Origin: Cyanobacteria bacterium UBA8803
GTDB taxonomy: Bacteria > Cyanobacteriota > Cyanobacteriia > Cyanobacteriales > Coleofasciculaceae
Length of the DNA: 11,867 nucleotides
Direction of reading: 5' to 3'
Assembly: GCA_003505715.1 (NCBI GenBank)
Contig: DNXU01000112.1
Coordinates: forward strand, 27,774-39,640
Below the pieces are notes generated by a model. The model did no database searches. It was not told the origin of the DNA and saw nothing but the letters and a program-made list of their open reading frames with translations. Position numbers and translations under genes: made by a program. Below, piece by piece: positions 1 through 7,490 of this stretch (within the stretch, counting starts at the first letter, position 1; each line of letters begins with the position of its first letter).

Positions 1-479
1 TTCAAATTCCGTTGCGTGTTCTTATGGAAAGAGCGATCGCCTAAGCCTTAAGCCATAACAGGATAAGATGCCGGAATATCTGAACAGTGGTTTGCGATCG
101 CGCTAACCAATATCTCCCCCAGTCATTACAGAACCTAAACCTATCTCTACCATCATGTCATCCCTTCAATCGGCACCCGTTGTCAAGTCAGTAAGGCTAG
201 GGGAATTGATTTTACAGAAAACCGAAAATGCTTGTATTGTGAGTGTAATATAAGAAATGGCGCTTACAGATTACAGTGTCAGTTTGTCAGGTAAACATGG
301 TTTGCGAGGTTGAGTATACAGACGAGTTTGTATTGCTCGACTTTATCAATTGTACGATTAAAATAGTCTTACAGTAACTCCATAGTAGCAAGTTAAGGTT
401 TAAGATAAAAAATTAAGCAAGCCGCTAGTTGAATAAATTCCAAATAGCGCTGTGGCTGTTTATCCCAACGGATGAGTCT
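1..479. other. Non-coding left edge and leader of the ATPase operon
   Basis: No convincing gene was found on either strand. Two HIP1 octamers lie at 33-40 and 94-101. The sequence becomes A+T-rich towards 480. Promoter-like hexamers exist around 328-364 (for example TTGCTC at 333-338 and TAAAAT at 359-364), but the spacing is poor (20 bp), so no promoter is claimed. The operon's promoter most likely lies in 300-470. A minus-strand reading frame of 17 codons near 155-105 is too short to support. Confidence 0.5.
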
Positions 480-1631
480 ATGAGAATTAAACACCTAAGA
501 GTTGATAACTTTAAATCCCTGGTTAAGTTTGATTTGCCTTTGGCAAATTTCAACACTTTGGTTGGTATTAATGGTTCAGGCAAATCAACAGTATTACAAT
601 TCTTTGATTTTTTATCTCAACAGGTTAAAGGCGATTTAGACGATTGGTTGAAAAGACGGCAGTGGAAAGCTTCTGATATTAATTCCAAATTAACTCGCAA
701 GAATAACATTGATTTTGAAGTCTTACTTAGTGATGATCAAAACTTTGAAGTTAAGTGGTCGGCCAGCTTTAATCGTAACACCTTGCGTTGTACATCTGAA
801 CGTGTAGATTGGAATAAAAATTTAATCATGAAAGTAGAGAATGGCAAATACAGTATCTGGAATTTGGATGAGCAAGAGCAAGAGAGTAAACTTATAACTA
901 TTGCCTTTGATTATCAAGGATCGTTACTATCCCAGATTAAAGAATCTCAATTAACTCCAGAAATTCTTGAACTCAAGAAATTTTTTGAAGGTTTATATAC
1001 CTTAGACCTTTTGGCTCCTGAGTTGTTAAGGCAACGTACACGAGATGCCCAGAATAGTTTGGGCTTAGGCGGTGAGCGTCTCTCAGCATTTCTGTATGAA
1101 ATGGGGGAAATAAAACGAGAAAATATTCGACAAAAATTGTCTGATATTTACCCAAACCTGAAGCAAATTAATGTAGCAACCATGCGTTCTGGATGGAAGG
1201 AGCTTACGGTTCAAGAGCAATTTGGCAATACTCTATTAAAAACAGAAGCACGGCATGTAGCTGATGGTTTTCTCCGTATGCTGGCAGTTTTTGCCCAACT
1301 GTCTAAAGAACAAAGTTTTTTGTTACTTGATGAAATAGAGAATGGCATTAATCCAGAATTGATTGAGTTTCTTGTCGATAGCTTAGTTAAAGCTTCTCCA
1401 CAAGTACTTGTCACCACTCATAGCCCAATGATTTTGAATTATCTTGAAGATGATATTGCCATTGCGGGTGTTATCTATCTATATAAAAAAGACAACGGAT
1501 CTACACAAGCTGTGCGACTATTTGATATTCCTTCTATGCGCGAGAAATTAAGGGTAATGGGACCAGGTGAAGTTTATGAAGACACTTTACTAAATCAACT
1601 TTATGAGGAGATAAATATGATAAAAAAATAA
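480..1631 (+). CDS. AAA family ATPase (ABC/OLD-like), probable defence-system ATPase
   Basis: This 383-residue protein has a complete ABC/SMC-type ATPase head. An N-terminal strand (MRIKHLRVDNFKSL) is followed by a P-loop GINGSGKST at residues 29-37, a signature-like segment around 256-268 (ARHVADGFLRML), Walker B LLLDE at 281-285 within DEIENGINP, and an H-loop TTHSP at 312-316. Residues about 50-240 form the variable insert of the AAA_15/AAA_21 families. No membrane segment is seen. In OLD, Gabija and PARIS-type systems such ATPases sense or scaffold and act with a Toprim nuclease. Here the next gene, 22 bp downstream, has Toprim-like motifs, so an ATPase-effector pair is inferred. A TTG at 429 would add 17 residues, but ATG 480 begins exactly where family members begin. 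No strong Shine-Dalgarno precedes either. The gene is visibly A+T-richer than the trehalose genes and has no HIP1 site, which suggests transfer. Target and trigger are unknown. Confidence 0.85.
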   Translation: MRIKHLRVDNFKSLVKFDLPLANFNTLVGINGSGKSTVLQFFDFLSQQVKGDLDDWLKRRQWKASDINSKLTRKNNIDFEVLLSDDQNFEVKWSASFNRNTLRCTSERVDWNKNLIMKVENGKYSIWNLDEQEQESKLITIAFDYQGSLLSQIKESQLTPEILELKKFFEGLYTLDLLAPELLRQRTRDAQNSLGLGGERLSAFLYEMGEIKRENIRQKLSDIYPNLKQINVATMRSGWKELTVQEQFGNTLLKTEARHVADGFLRMLAVFAQLSKEQSFLLLDEIENGINPELIEFLVDSLVKASPQVLVTTHSPMILNYLEDDIAIAGVIYLYKKDNGSTQAVRLFDIPSMREKLRVMGPGEVYEDTLLNQLYEEINMIKK

Positions 1632-1642
1632 ATCAGTACCAT

Positions 1643-1647
1643 GGAGG
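1643..1647 (+). promoter_or_regulatory. Ribosome binding site of the Toprim-like gene
   Basis: A perfect GGAGG lies 6 bases before ATG 1654. It sits between the stop of the ATPase gene and this start, so the second gene can be translated efficiently from the same transcript. It contrasts with the weak site in front of the ATPase, which suggests more of the second protein than of the first. Confidence 0.75.
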
Positions 1648-1653
1648 TTAGCG

Positions 1654-2364
1654 ATGTTTTTATTGCTAAGTGGAGAAGGGACAACTGATATAGGCACTCA
1701 GGATGATGAAATTGGCCCTATGACTAAGTTTATTGATAATTGGATTACTCCACGTATCAATTATTCATTAATTGACATAGGCCAGTATACTCTTGTTACA
1801 AAAGAAGAATTATCTCAAAAAGCAAAGAGCATAAAATCTCTTTCAAAAAAAGGCAAGAAGCATCCGAGTGAAACACGTTATTACTATAAAAATGCCAGAG
1901 CTTTAGCTTTATTAGCCCAAGAAGAAAGCAGTAAACGTGATAGTATAACAGTAATACCAATTTTGTTTAGAGATGCTGATGGTACAGCAAGCTCTGATAG
2001 AGGAGAATGGGAATATAAAAGGAAATCTATGTTAAAGGGATTTGAACATGAAGGAATTTTAACTGGTGTGCCAATGATTCCCAAACCAAAGTCAGAAGCC
2101 TGGATTTTGTGTGCCTTGCGTAACAATTATCAAAATTGTCAGCAACTTGAAAGTGAGTCAGGTAATGATGATTCGCCTAACTCATTGAAAAAACAGTTAG
2201 AGGATCATCTTGATGAACCAGCAACAAGAGAACTACTGAATGATCAAATTGATCTAGGTAGGCTAGATATTAGCAAGATTGTAGATATGCCTAGTCTTAC
2301 TGCATTTAAGCAGAGATTAGATGAGGTATTGGAAAATCTTGGGTGGTATCGGCGGGAATATTGA
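1654..2364 (+). CDS. DUF4276-like protein with Toprim-type acidic motifs, partner of the ATPase
   Basis: This 236-residue soluble protein opens with a hydrophobic strand running into GEGTTD (residues 7-12). The Glu at position 8 is where Toprim nucleases carry their first metal-binding acid. A second hydrophobic strand leads into FRDADG (105-110), the DxD motif (D107, D109). A third motif, KPKSEAW (144-150), matches the conserved E-A-W block I associate with DUF4276 proteins. The middle (about 50-75) is Lys/Ser-rich and the C-terminal 60 residues look helical. The order E, DxD, E/W fits a Toprim-like fold and a metal-dependent nuclease role, as in the AriB or OLD partners of AAA ATPases; activity is inference. 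It lies 22 bp behind the ATPase gene with a strong GGAGG, forming an operon, and is equally A+T-rich. It ends 60 bp from the convergent CHAT gene. Assignment to DUF4276 rests on motif memory, not on a search. Confidence 0.7.
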   Translation: MFLLLSGEGTTDIGTQDDEIGPMTKFIDNWITPRINYSLIDIGQYTLVTKEELSQKAKSIKSLSKKGKKHPSETRYYYKNARALALLAQEESSKRDSITVIPILFRDADGTASSDRGEWEYKRKSMLKGFEHEGILTGVPMIPKPKSEAWILCALRNNYQNCQQLESESGNDDSPNSLKKQLEDHLDEPATRELLNDQIDLGRLDISKIVDMPSLTAFKQRLDEVLENLGWYRREY

Positions 2365-2387
2365 GCAAGTATTAAGCCAGTTGCTCA
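2362..2387. terminator. Possible bidirectional hairpin between convergent genes
   Basis: TGAGCAA (2362-2368) pairs with TTGCTCA (2381-2387) around a 12-base loop, beginning on the stop codon of the Toprim-like gene. It lies between two convergent genes, where a shared terminator is expected. It lacks a T-tract on either side, so an intrinsic terminator is not certain. Confidence 0.3.
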
Positions 2388-2424
2388 GGTAACGCGATCG
2401 CACTCTTCCTATGCCCTATTCCCA

Positions 2425-5193
2425 CTACAACCAGTTACCAATCAAGACAAAGGGTGCCCAAAATCCGGGATGGCTTTGCAGTCCTCTGGGATGCTCTGCG
2501 ATCCAGATTTGTTGAGCCATCTGTAAGGCTTCGGCTTTACTCAGTCCATCTCGCAACCCCTGGTAAAACCTAGCCACAATCTGTGCTGTTGCTTCATCAT
2601 CAACTTGCCAAAGGGAAGCAATAGCACTTTTAGCTCCCGCTTGGAGGGAGATCCCAGCAATACCAAGGGCATCGCGATCGCTCCCTGCTGCTGTCTCACA
2701 AGCCGTCAGCGCTAGCAACTCAATTGGTTCGCTATTGTGATCGATGCTGCGAATAATCTGATAAAGTTCGTTCATCGTCAGCTTTTGGTTATATTGACCC
2801 GTACTAGGCAGTTGATTATCGCCTCCTCCAACTAACTTTCCTGTGACTAAATAGGTCTCATTCCCGTCAAAACCAAACTTGCCATGGGTAGCTAGGTGGA
2901 TGATGGGATAGGTTTGTTTCTCTAACTCTTTTTGCAAGCGCTCTGGAGTGAAGTTTTCATCGAATAACGCTAAGGTTTCAGAGATAGTAGCGCTCAGGCT
3001 ATTAATCTCCAACCTGACATTATTGAGCGGTTTAAAAAAGGTTGTGCTATCAACCGCCGAGGGTTTTGTTAAGCCAAACGCTAATGCCCGTAACCGCCGC
3101 TGCTTTAATTGAGTAGGGTTGACAAGGGTGAGGCTGGGAACGTTGGCGATCGCATACTTCTGCATCAAGAATTGTTGGCCGTCATAAAGCGCAGCCATAG
3201 GGATACTGCGCAGTATCCCATCGTGAACGAAGACTAGGGTTTTTATCCCCCGTTGCTCTAAATCAGAGGCAAACGGCTCTACTACCCATTGATACAATTG
3301 TTTGGCTGGTTCTTTAAAGGCATTGCTGCGGTCAGAACGCTTTTCCAACTTCAGGCGAAACTCGTTAATAGTCTCGGTGAATTCTTGGCGTTTAACTGGT
3401 AGCCAATGGAGTTGGGAGTTAAATTTCCCAGTATGATCGGGTAATGTCAGGATAATAGCCGAGCGCTCATTCAGGATAATCGAGCTAAAAACAGCCGTAT
3501 TGCGATCGACCAGAGCAACGGGTTTGGCAATGGGAACTACTTCACAATCCTGGCCTAAGTAATTTTGCAGTTCTGCCAGCTTCAACTCATCTAGGGTTGC
3601 CAAGGCTGATGCCAGATTGGCTTGAACATCTAACATCCCTGTAGAATTGGACGCTTGCTCTAGTCTTAACTCAGCATATTGGCGGTAAATCGACTCAATG
3701 GTTTCGCGAAAGTCTAGCTGCAAATCTCGCTGGGCAATGATGAGACTGGTGCGGATGCTGCGCAGTGTCTTCAGAGCTTTGTCGTAGGCAGCGATCGCCT
3801 TAGCCATCTGGTCTTTTGCCTTGAAAATCCGTCCCGCTTGCCACTCCCATAAATAAAGGCTTTCGTTGGTCATCCCAGCCATTTGAGCCTGTTGGGTCAA
3901 GCTTAAAGCTAGTTCGTAGTTCTGACTGCATTCGTAGATATGACCCAAAGTACCTAGAGCAAAAGATTTTGCGTGAGCGTCTTCAAGGTGTTGTGCAATT
4001 AGAACAGCTTGCTTAAGGAGTTCTACCGCTTCCCCAATTGGTTTTGTGCCCAAGCATTGAGTGGCAGAGCTAACGAAGAAGTTAGGAGAGGTTGTGCCTG
4101 ACTGACTGAGTTGCTGCAACAACGTCGCTAATTTAATCGCATGATAAACTTTATCCCTAGAATTGGGCAAACCTTGCCAAAGCGCTAGAGCTTGGGGAAG
4201 AGGAGCGAAGGCTGAGGTGAGGGATTTAACTTGATGGCGGCGATAGAAAGGTAGGCTCAGATTGAGAAGTGCCCGCACTTGACTCGGAGTGTCGTTCTGC
4301 TGGCGAGCTAGGTCGAGGCTATTCTGGAAATATTGAATGGCTTGGTCGTCATAACCGATAGCAGAGGTGCTAAAACGTTGAGCTTCGCTGGCCGCATTAC
4401 TTTGCGTAGCCAATTGGGCACGGGAGTAATAGCGATTAGCTATCTTAGTGTAGAGATTACCCCAACTATTAAAGATCTCAGAAATGTAAGTGGTATTACC
4501 CATTTGGCGAGTGAGTTCCAAACCCTTTTCCAGGTAGGGAATGGCTCGCTCGAACTCGCCCTGGAGGAGATAAACATTCCCCAAGCTACCCAACGCTGCT
4601 GCCTCTCCTAAGCGATCGGAGTGAGAGCGGGCAATTTCTAAAGCACTGCTGGCGCTACACAATTGTTCTGTGTTTGAGAGTACCCCAACTCGCCCCTCTT
4701 CCCCTCTAGAGTCGCCGCACAAAATCGCGATCCCTCGTCTGTACTGTCCCAAACTAATATAAGCTTGAGCCTGTTCGGTGAGCATTTGCCCCATCTGTTT
4801 GATATCGCCTATTTTACGGTAGTAATTAATAAGTTCCTCGCACTTAGCGATCGCTTCGTCGAGTTGACCTACTTGTTGGTAAGCCCGCACTAGATTTTTC
4901 AAAACGGTTATTTCATCACTAGAATAGGTAGCACCTGGGGAGTGAGTACTTGGGACAACCTCCCAAATGGCGATCGCGCCTCGAACATCCCCAGCCTGAT
5001 ATTTATCAAACCCTTGTTGCAGAAATTGCTTACCATCAGGAAGATGAGCCATTGCCACCTCACCCCCTGGCATTTGCGTCTTAGTGAGGGGAAGATGGCC
5101 TAGTCCCAAGCCTAAGATAAGGCTGAGGGCACATAAAAATCCCAAAACCATACGGAAACTGAAATGGCGGCAGTTTGTGCGTTTTTTCCCCAT
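2425..5193 (-). CDS. Exported TPR-CHAT domain protein (caspase-like protease)
   Basis: The protein has 922 residues. Its N-terminus is basic (MGKKRTNCRH), followed by a hydrophobic core at about 15-34 (MVLGFLCALSLILGLGLG) that works as a signal peptide or anchor, so the product is probably exported to the periplasm or cell surface. Residues about 50-480 hold degenerate TPR helices (for example AIPYLEKGLELTRQMG near 217-232 and AIAAYDKALKTLR near 466-478). Residues about 560-922 are a CHAT domain with the catalytic pair intact: H770 in IIHLATHGKF and C832 in LLALTACETAAGS, then AGAKSAIASLWQVDDEAT. CHAT is a clan CD (caspase/separase) peptidase fold. Such TPR-CHAT proteins are common and multicopy in filamentous cyanobacteria, with unknown substrates. 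The start at 5193 keeps the positively charged n-region; an internal Met at residue 15 would drop it. The upstream Shine-Dalgarno is weak. It is monocistronic, convergent to the ATPase operon and divergent from treZ. Nothing links it to a CRISPR effector. Confidence 0.9.
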   Translation of the reverse strand: MGKKRTNCRHFSFRMVLGFLCALSLILGLGLGHLPLTKTQMPGGEVAMAHLPDGKQFLQQGFDKYQAGDVRGAIAIWEVVPSTHSPGATYSSDEITVLKNLVRAYQQVGQLDEAIAKCEELINYYRKIGDIKQMGQMLTEQAQAYISLGQYRRGIAILCGDSRGEEGRVGVLSNTEQLCSASSALEIARSHSDRLGEAAALGSLGNVYLLQGEFERAIPYLEKGLELTRQMGNTTYISEIFNSWGNLYTKIANRYYSRAQLATQSNAASEAQRFSTSAIGYDDQAIQYFQNSLDLARQQNDTPSQVRALLNLSLPFYRRHQVKSLTSAFAPLPQALALWQGLPNSRDKVYHAIKLATLLQQLSQSGTTSPNFFVSSATQCLGTKPIGEAVELLKQAVLIAQHLEDAHAKSFALGTLGHIYECSQNYELALSLTQQAQMAGMTNESLYLWEWQAGRIFKAKDQMAKAIAAYDKALKTLRSIRTSLIIAQRDLQLDFRETIESIYRQYAELRLEQASNSTGMLDVQANLASALATLDELKLAELQNYLGQDCEVVPIAKPVALVDRNTAVFSSIILNERSAIILTLPDHTGKFNSQLHWLPVKRQEFTETINEFRLKLEKRSDRSNAFKEPAKQLYQWVVEPFASDLEQRGIKTLVFVHDGILRSIPMAALYDGQQFLMQKYAIANVPSLTLVNPTQLKQRRLRALAFGLTKPSAVDSTTFFKPLNNVRLEINSLSATISETLALFDENFTPERLQKELEKQTYPIIHLATHGKFGFDGNETYLVTGKLVGGGDNQLPSTGQYNQKLTMNELYQIIRSIDHNSEPIELLALTACETAAGSDRDALGIAGISLQAGAKSAIASLWQVDDEATAQIVARFYQGLRDGLSKAEALQMAQQIWIAEHPRGLQSHPGFWAPFVLIGNWL

Positions 5194-5389
5194 TCTTAAT
5201 CAGGTCTTCCGTACTTAGTGTGCTAATTTGTTGCCAAAAAATGTTTGAAATTATTGTAGGGCAAGACTTGTTAGGTAGATCTGAGTTAAAAAGAGCCTTT
5301 TTTTAGCCACTTCAGGCATAACCCCCTGCCCATAGAGGGAATCAACAATATTTGATATGATTAACTTCCCTAGCGATCGTTCTCCGTCT

Positions 5390-5394
5390 AAGGA
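5390..5394 (+). promoter_or_regulatory. treZ: Ribosome binding site that favours the ATG at 5405 for treZ
   Basis: AAGGA lies 10 bases before ATG 5405. The upstream in-frame ATG at 5357 has only GAGGGA 16 bases away, which is too far for good initiation. TreZ proteins also normally begin with the MKIGSRYLG-type strand encoded from 5405. Confidence 0.6.
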
Positions 5395-5404
5395 TTTTTA
5401 TCAC

Positions 5405-7222
5405 ATGAAAATTGGCAGTCGCTACCTCGGTGATGGCAAGTGTGAATTTCGGGTTTGGGCACCTCAGCGGCAGAGTATAGCAGTTCACATTGTCTCCCCG
5501 CAAGACCGCTCGATCCCACTGGAGAAAGATGAATGGGGATATTGGCAAGTCACGGTATCGGGAATTGAGCCAGGTACGCTCTACTTTTACCAGTTGGATG
5601 GCACCACTGATCGACCCGATCCCGCCTCTAACTGGCAACCCAAAGGAGTACACGGCCCTTCTCAAGTCGTCGATCACCGCTTCCCTTGGCATGATGTAGC
5701 TTGGCAAGGCATTCCCTTGTCAGAAATGATTATGTATGAGTTGCATGTCGGGACTTTTACCCCAGAGGGAACCTTTGAGGCAATTATTCCGCGCTTGCCT
5801 GACTTGCTAGAGTTGGGAGTTAATGCCCTGGAAATCATGCCAGTCGCCCAGTTTCCAGGCGATCGCAATTGGGGTTACGATGGCGTTTACCTCTATGGCG
5901 TGCAGCATTCCTACGGTGGCCCGGAAGGGTTGAAAAAACTGGTTGACGCCTGCCATCAAGCGGGAATTGCCGTCATTTTGGATGTGGTTTACAACCACTT
6001 AGGGCCAGAGGGCAATTATCTGTGGGGTTACGGTCCCTACTTTACCGACAAGTATCGCACTCCTTGGGGCAGTGCGGTTAATTTTGATGGAGCCTACAGT
6101 AATGATGTCCGCAATTTCTTTATTGAGAATGCCCTCTACTGGTTAGAACACTATCACATTGATGCCTTGCGGATCGATGCGATTCATGCTATTTACGATA
6201 CCAGTGCTACACCCTTTCTCCAGGAGTTAGCCCAACGCATTGCCGTTTTTTCCCAGGAAACGGGACGCAAACGCTACGCGATCGCCGAAAGTGACCTCAA
6301 TGACGTGCGGGTACTCCGGCCTAGAGAGCAAGGGGGATTTGGTTATGATGCTCAGTGGTGCGATGAGTTTCACCATGCGTTGCGTACCTTACTGACAGGA
6401 GACTGCTCTGGATATTACTGTGATTTTGGTAAAATCGAGCATTTGGTAAACTCCTTCCGCAACGGCTACGTTTATACTGGACAATACTCTCTCTATCGCC
6501 GCCGCAATCACGGCAATTCTACTCAAAATTGCACGGCTGACCAATTTGTGGTCTTTACTCAGAATCACGACCAAGTCGGCAACCGACTCTTTGGAGAACG
6601 CCTATCAACCTTGGTTGACTTTGAGGGTTTGAAGCTAGCAGCAGGTGCCCTCCTGCTTTCCCCCTATATTCCCATGCTCTTTATGGGAGAAGAGTATGGA
6701 GAAGAAGCCCCTTTTGTTTATTTTATCAGTCACGGCGACCCTGACTTAGTCGAAGCCGTGCGGAAAGGTAGAGCCGAAGAATTTAAATCCTTTGGTTGGG
6801 ACAAAGAGGTGCCTGATCCTTACAGTATTGAGATATTCACCAAGTCCAAGTTGCATTGGGAGCGAGCTAGTCAAGGAAAGCACGGGATTTTGCGATCGCT
6901 CTACAAACGGTTAATTCAGCTACGGAAAGAACTCCCCGCCTTAGCTAGACTAGACAACCGCAACTTAGAGGTATCTAGCTGGGAAGACAAAAACCTGCTT
7001 TTGCTTCACCGCCATGCACCGAAGAGCCAGATATTCTGCATCATGAATTTTGAAAAACAACCCGTGACGTTTGCGCCTCAATTCCCCAAGATCAACTGGC
7101 AAAAACTTCTCGATTCATCCGACGAGCAATGGCTAGGGCCGATTTCCACCTTACCCGATCGCTTACAGCCGGGACAACCCTTGACCATTAACCCCCTCAG
7201 TTTTGTTTTATATGGTACTTAA
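5405..7222 (+). CDS. treZ: Malto-oligosyltrehalose trehalohydrolase (TreZ)
   Basis: TreZ (EC 3.2.1.141) cleaves the alpha-1,4 bond next to the terminal trehalosyl unit made by TreY, releasing trehalose in the cytoplasm. From ATG 5405 the protein has 605 residues, the usual length. An N-terminal E-set/CBM48-like domain (CEFRVWAP, 13-20) precedes a GH13 barrel. The barrel contains ELHVGTFTPEGTF (112-124), region I VILDVVYNH (190-198), the nucleophile in LRIDAIH (D258), the acid/base in IAESD (E295) and the transition-state stabiliser in NHDQVGNR (D389). All three acids are present, so activity is expected. The C-terminal beta domain is complete. ATG 5357 would add 16 residues but has a poorer ribosome site. 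The gene runs ahead of treY by 268 bp, and treX is not in the window. Trehalose is typically a desiccation or osmotic protectant in cyanobacteria. The 211-bp region shared with the divergent CHAT gene should hold the promoter, but none is clear. Confidence 0.95.
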   Translation: MKIGSRYLGDGKCEFRVWAPQRQSIAVHIVSPQDRSIPLEKDEWGYWQVTVSGIEPGTLYFYQLDGTTDRPDPASNWQPKGVHGPSQVVDHRFPWHDVAWQGIPLSEMIMYELHVGTFTPEGTFEAIIPRLPDLLELGVNALEIMPVAQFPGDRNWGYDGVYLYGVQHSYGGPEGLKKLVDACHQAGIAVILDVVYNHLGPEGNYLWGYGPYFTDKYRTPWGSAVNFDGAYSNDVRNFFIENALYWLEHYHIDALRIDAIHAIYDTSATPFLQELAQRIAVFSQETGRKRYAIAESDLNDVRVLRPREQGGFGYDAQWCDEFHHALRTLLTGDCSGYYCDFGKIEHLVNSFRNGYVYTGQYSLYRRRNHGNSTQNCTADQFVVFTQNHDQVGNRLFGERLSTLVDFEGLKLAAGALLLSPYIPMLFMGEEYGEEAPFVYFISHGDPDLVEAVRKGRAEEFKSFGWDKEVPDPYSIEIFTKSKLHWERASQGKHGILRSLYKRLIQLRKELPALARLDNRNLEVSSWEDKNLLLLHRHAPKSQIFCIMNFEKQPVTFAPQFPKINWQKLLDSSDEQWLGPISTLPDRLQPGQPLTINPLSFVLYGT

Positions 7223-7230
7223 TGAAGGAT

Positions 7231-7260
7231 ATGAAATAAACAATAAGCTATATATTTCAT
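7231..7260. terminator. A+T-rich hairpin just after treZ, weak terminator or RNA-processing element
   Basis: ATGAAATA (7231-7238) pairs perfectly with TATTTCAT (7253-7260) around a 14-base loop, starting 8 bases after the treZ stop. It is A+T-rich and followed by C-rich heptads instead of a T-tract, so it may stabilise or attenuate the transcript and not stop it. Confidence 0.35.
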
Positions 7261-7276
7261 CCCTCATCCCTCATCC
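7257..7276. repeat. Heptanucleotide tandem repeat (TCATCCC)
   Basis: TCATCCC is repeated almost three times in perfect tandem in the treZ-treY spacer. Short tandem heptanucleotide repeats in spacers are a known feature of cyanobacterial genomes. On the minus strand it reads GGGATGA. It overlaps the right arm of the preceding hairpin. The rest of the 268-bp spacer, up to the treY ribosome site, contains an 11-bp palindrome ATCCTGAGGAT (7314-7324) and no gene. Confidence 0.7.
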
Positions 7277-7471
7277 TTTAGCTCCTTGAACTGAACCAGC
7301 ACTCTCTCTAGTTATCCTGAGGATGGTTTCAATGAACCGCTACATCTCCATCCACGACATCAAGGTTCATGCAGCGTTCTTCGATTACAGGCTACCAGAT
7401 TTCCAGCTTGAATGTTAGGAGGGAGCGAATTACCAAAAGATAATTTTCCATTGAACCAGTTAATCTTCTCG

Positions 7472-7479
7472 AAAGGAAG
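7472..7479 (+). promoter_or_regulatory. treY: Ribosome binding site of treY
   Basis: AAAGGAAG lies 11 bases before ATG 7491 and supports this start. The TreY N-terminus (IPAATYRLQF) begins immediately after it. Confidence 0.65.
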
Positions 7480-7490
7480 CAATTTTAATA

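Noticed and set aside
105..155. 17-codon minus-strand frame with a GGGA ribosome-like site
   Set aside because: It is too short, not recognisable, and has no supporting neighbour.
429..479. TTG start extending the ATPase by 17 residues
   Set aside because: The family N-terminus begins at ATG 480, and the extra residues do not resemble ATPase sequence.
2425..5193. TPR-CHAT as partner of a type III-E CRISPR effector
   Set aside because: It has an export signal and no gRAMP/Cas7-11 gene or array is in the window. The architecture is the common exported cyanobacterial type.
5286..5305. AAAAAG/CTTTTT hairpin with T-run in the CHAT-treZ divergent region
   Set aside because: The stem is purely A/T-rich with a 3-base loop and no transcript is expected to end there. 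It is probably chance.
5342..5707. 121-codon minus-strand open frame over the treZ start
   Set aside because: It is antisense to the conserved N-terminal domain of treZ, with no family features.
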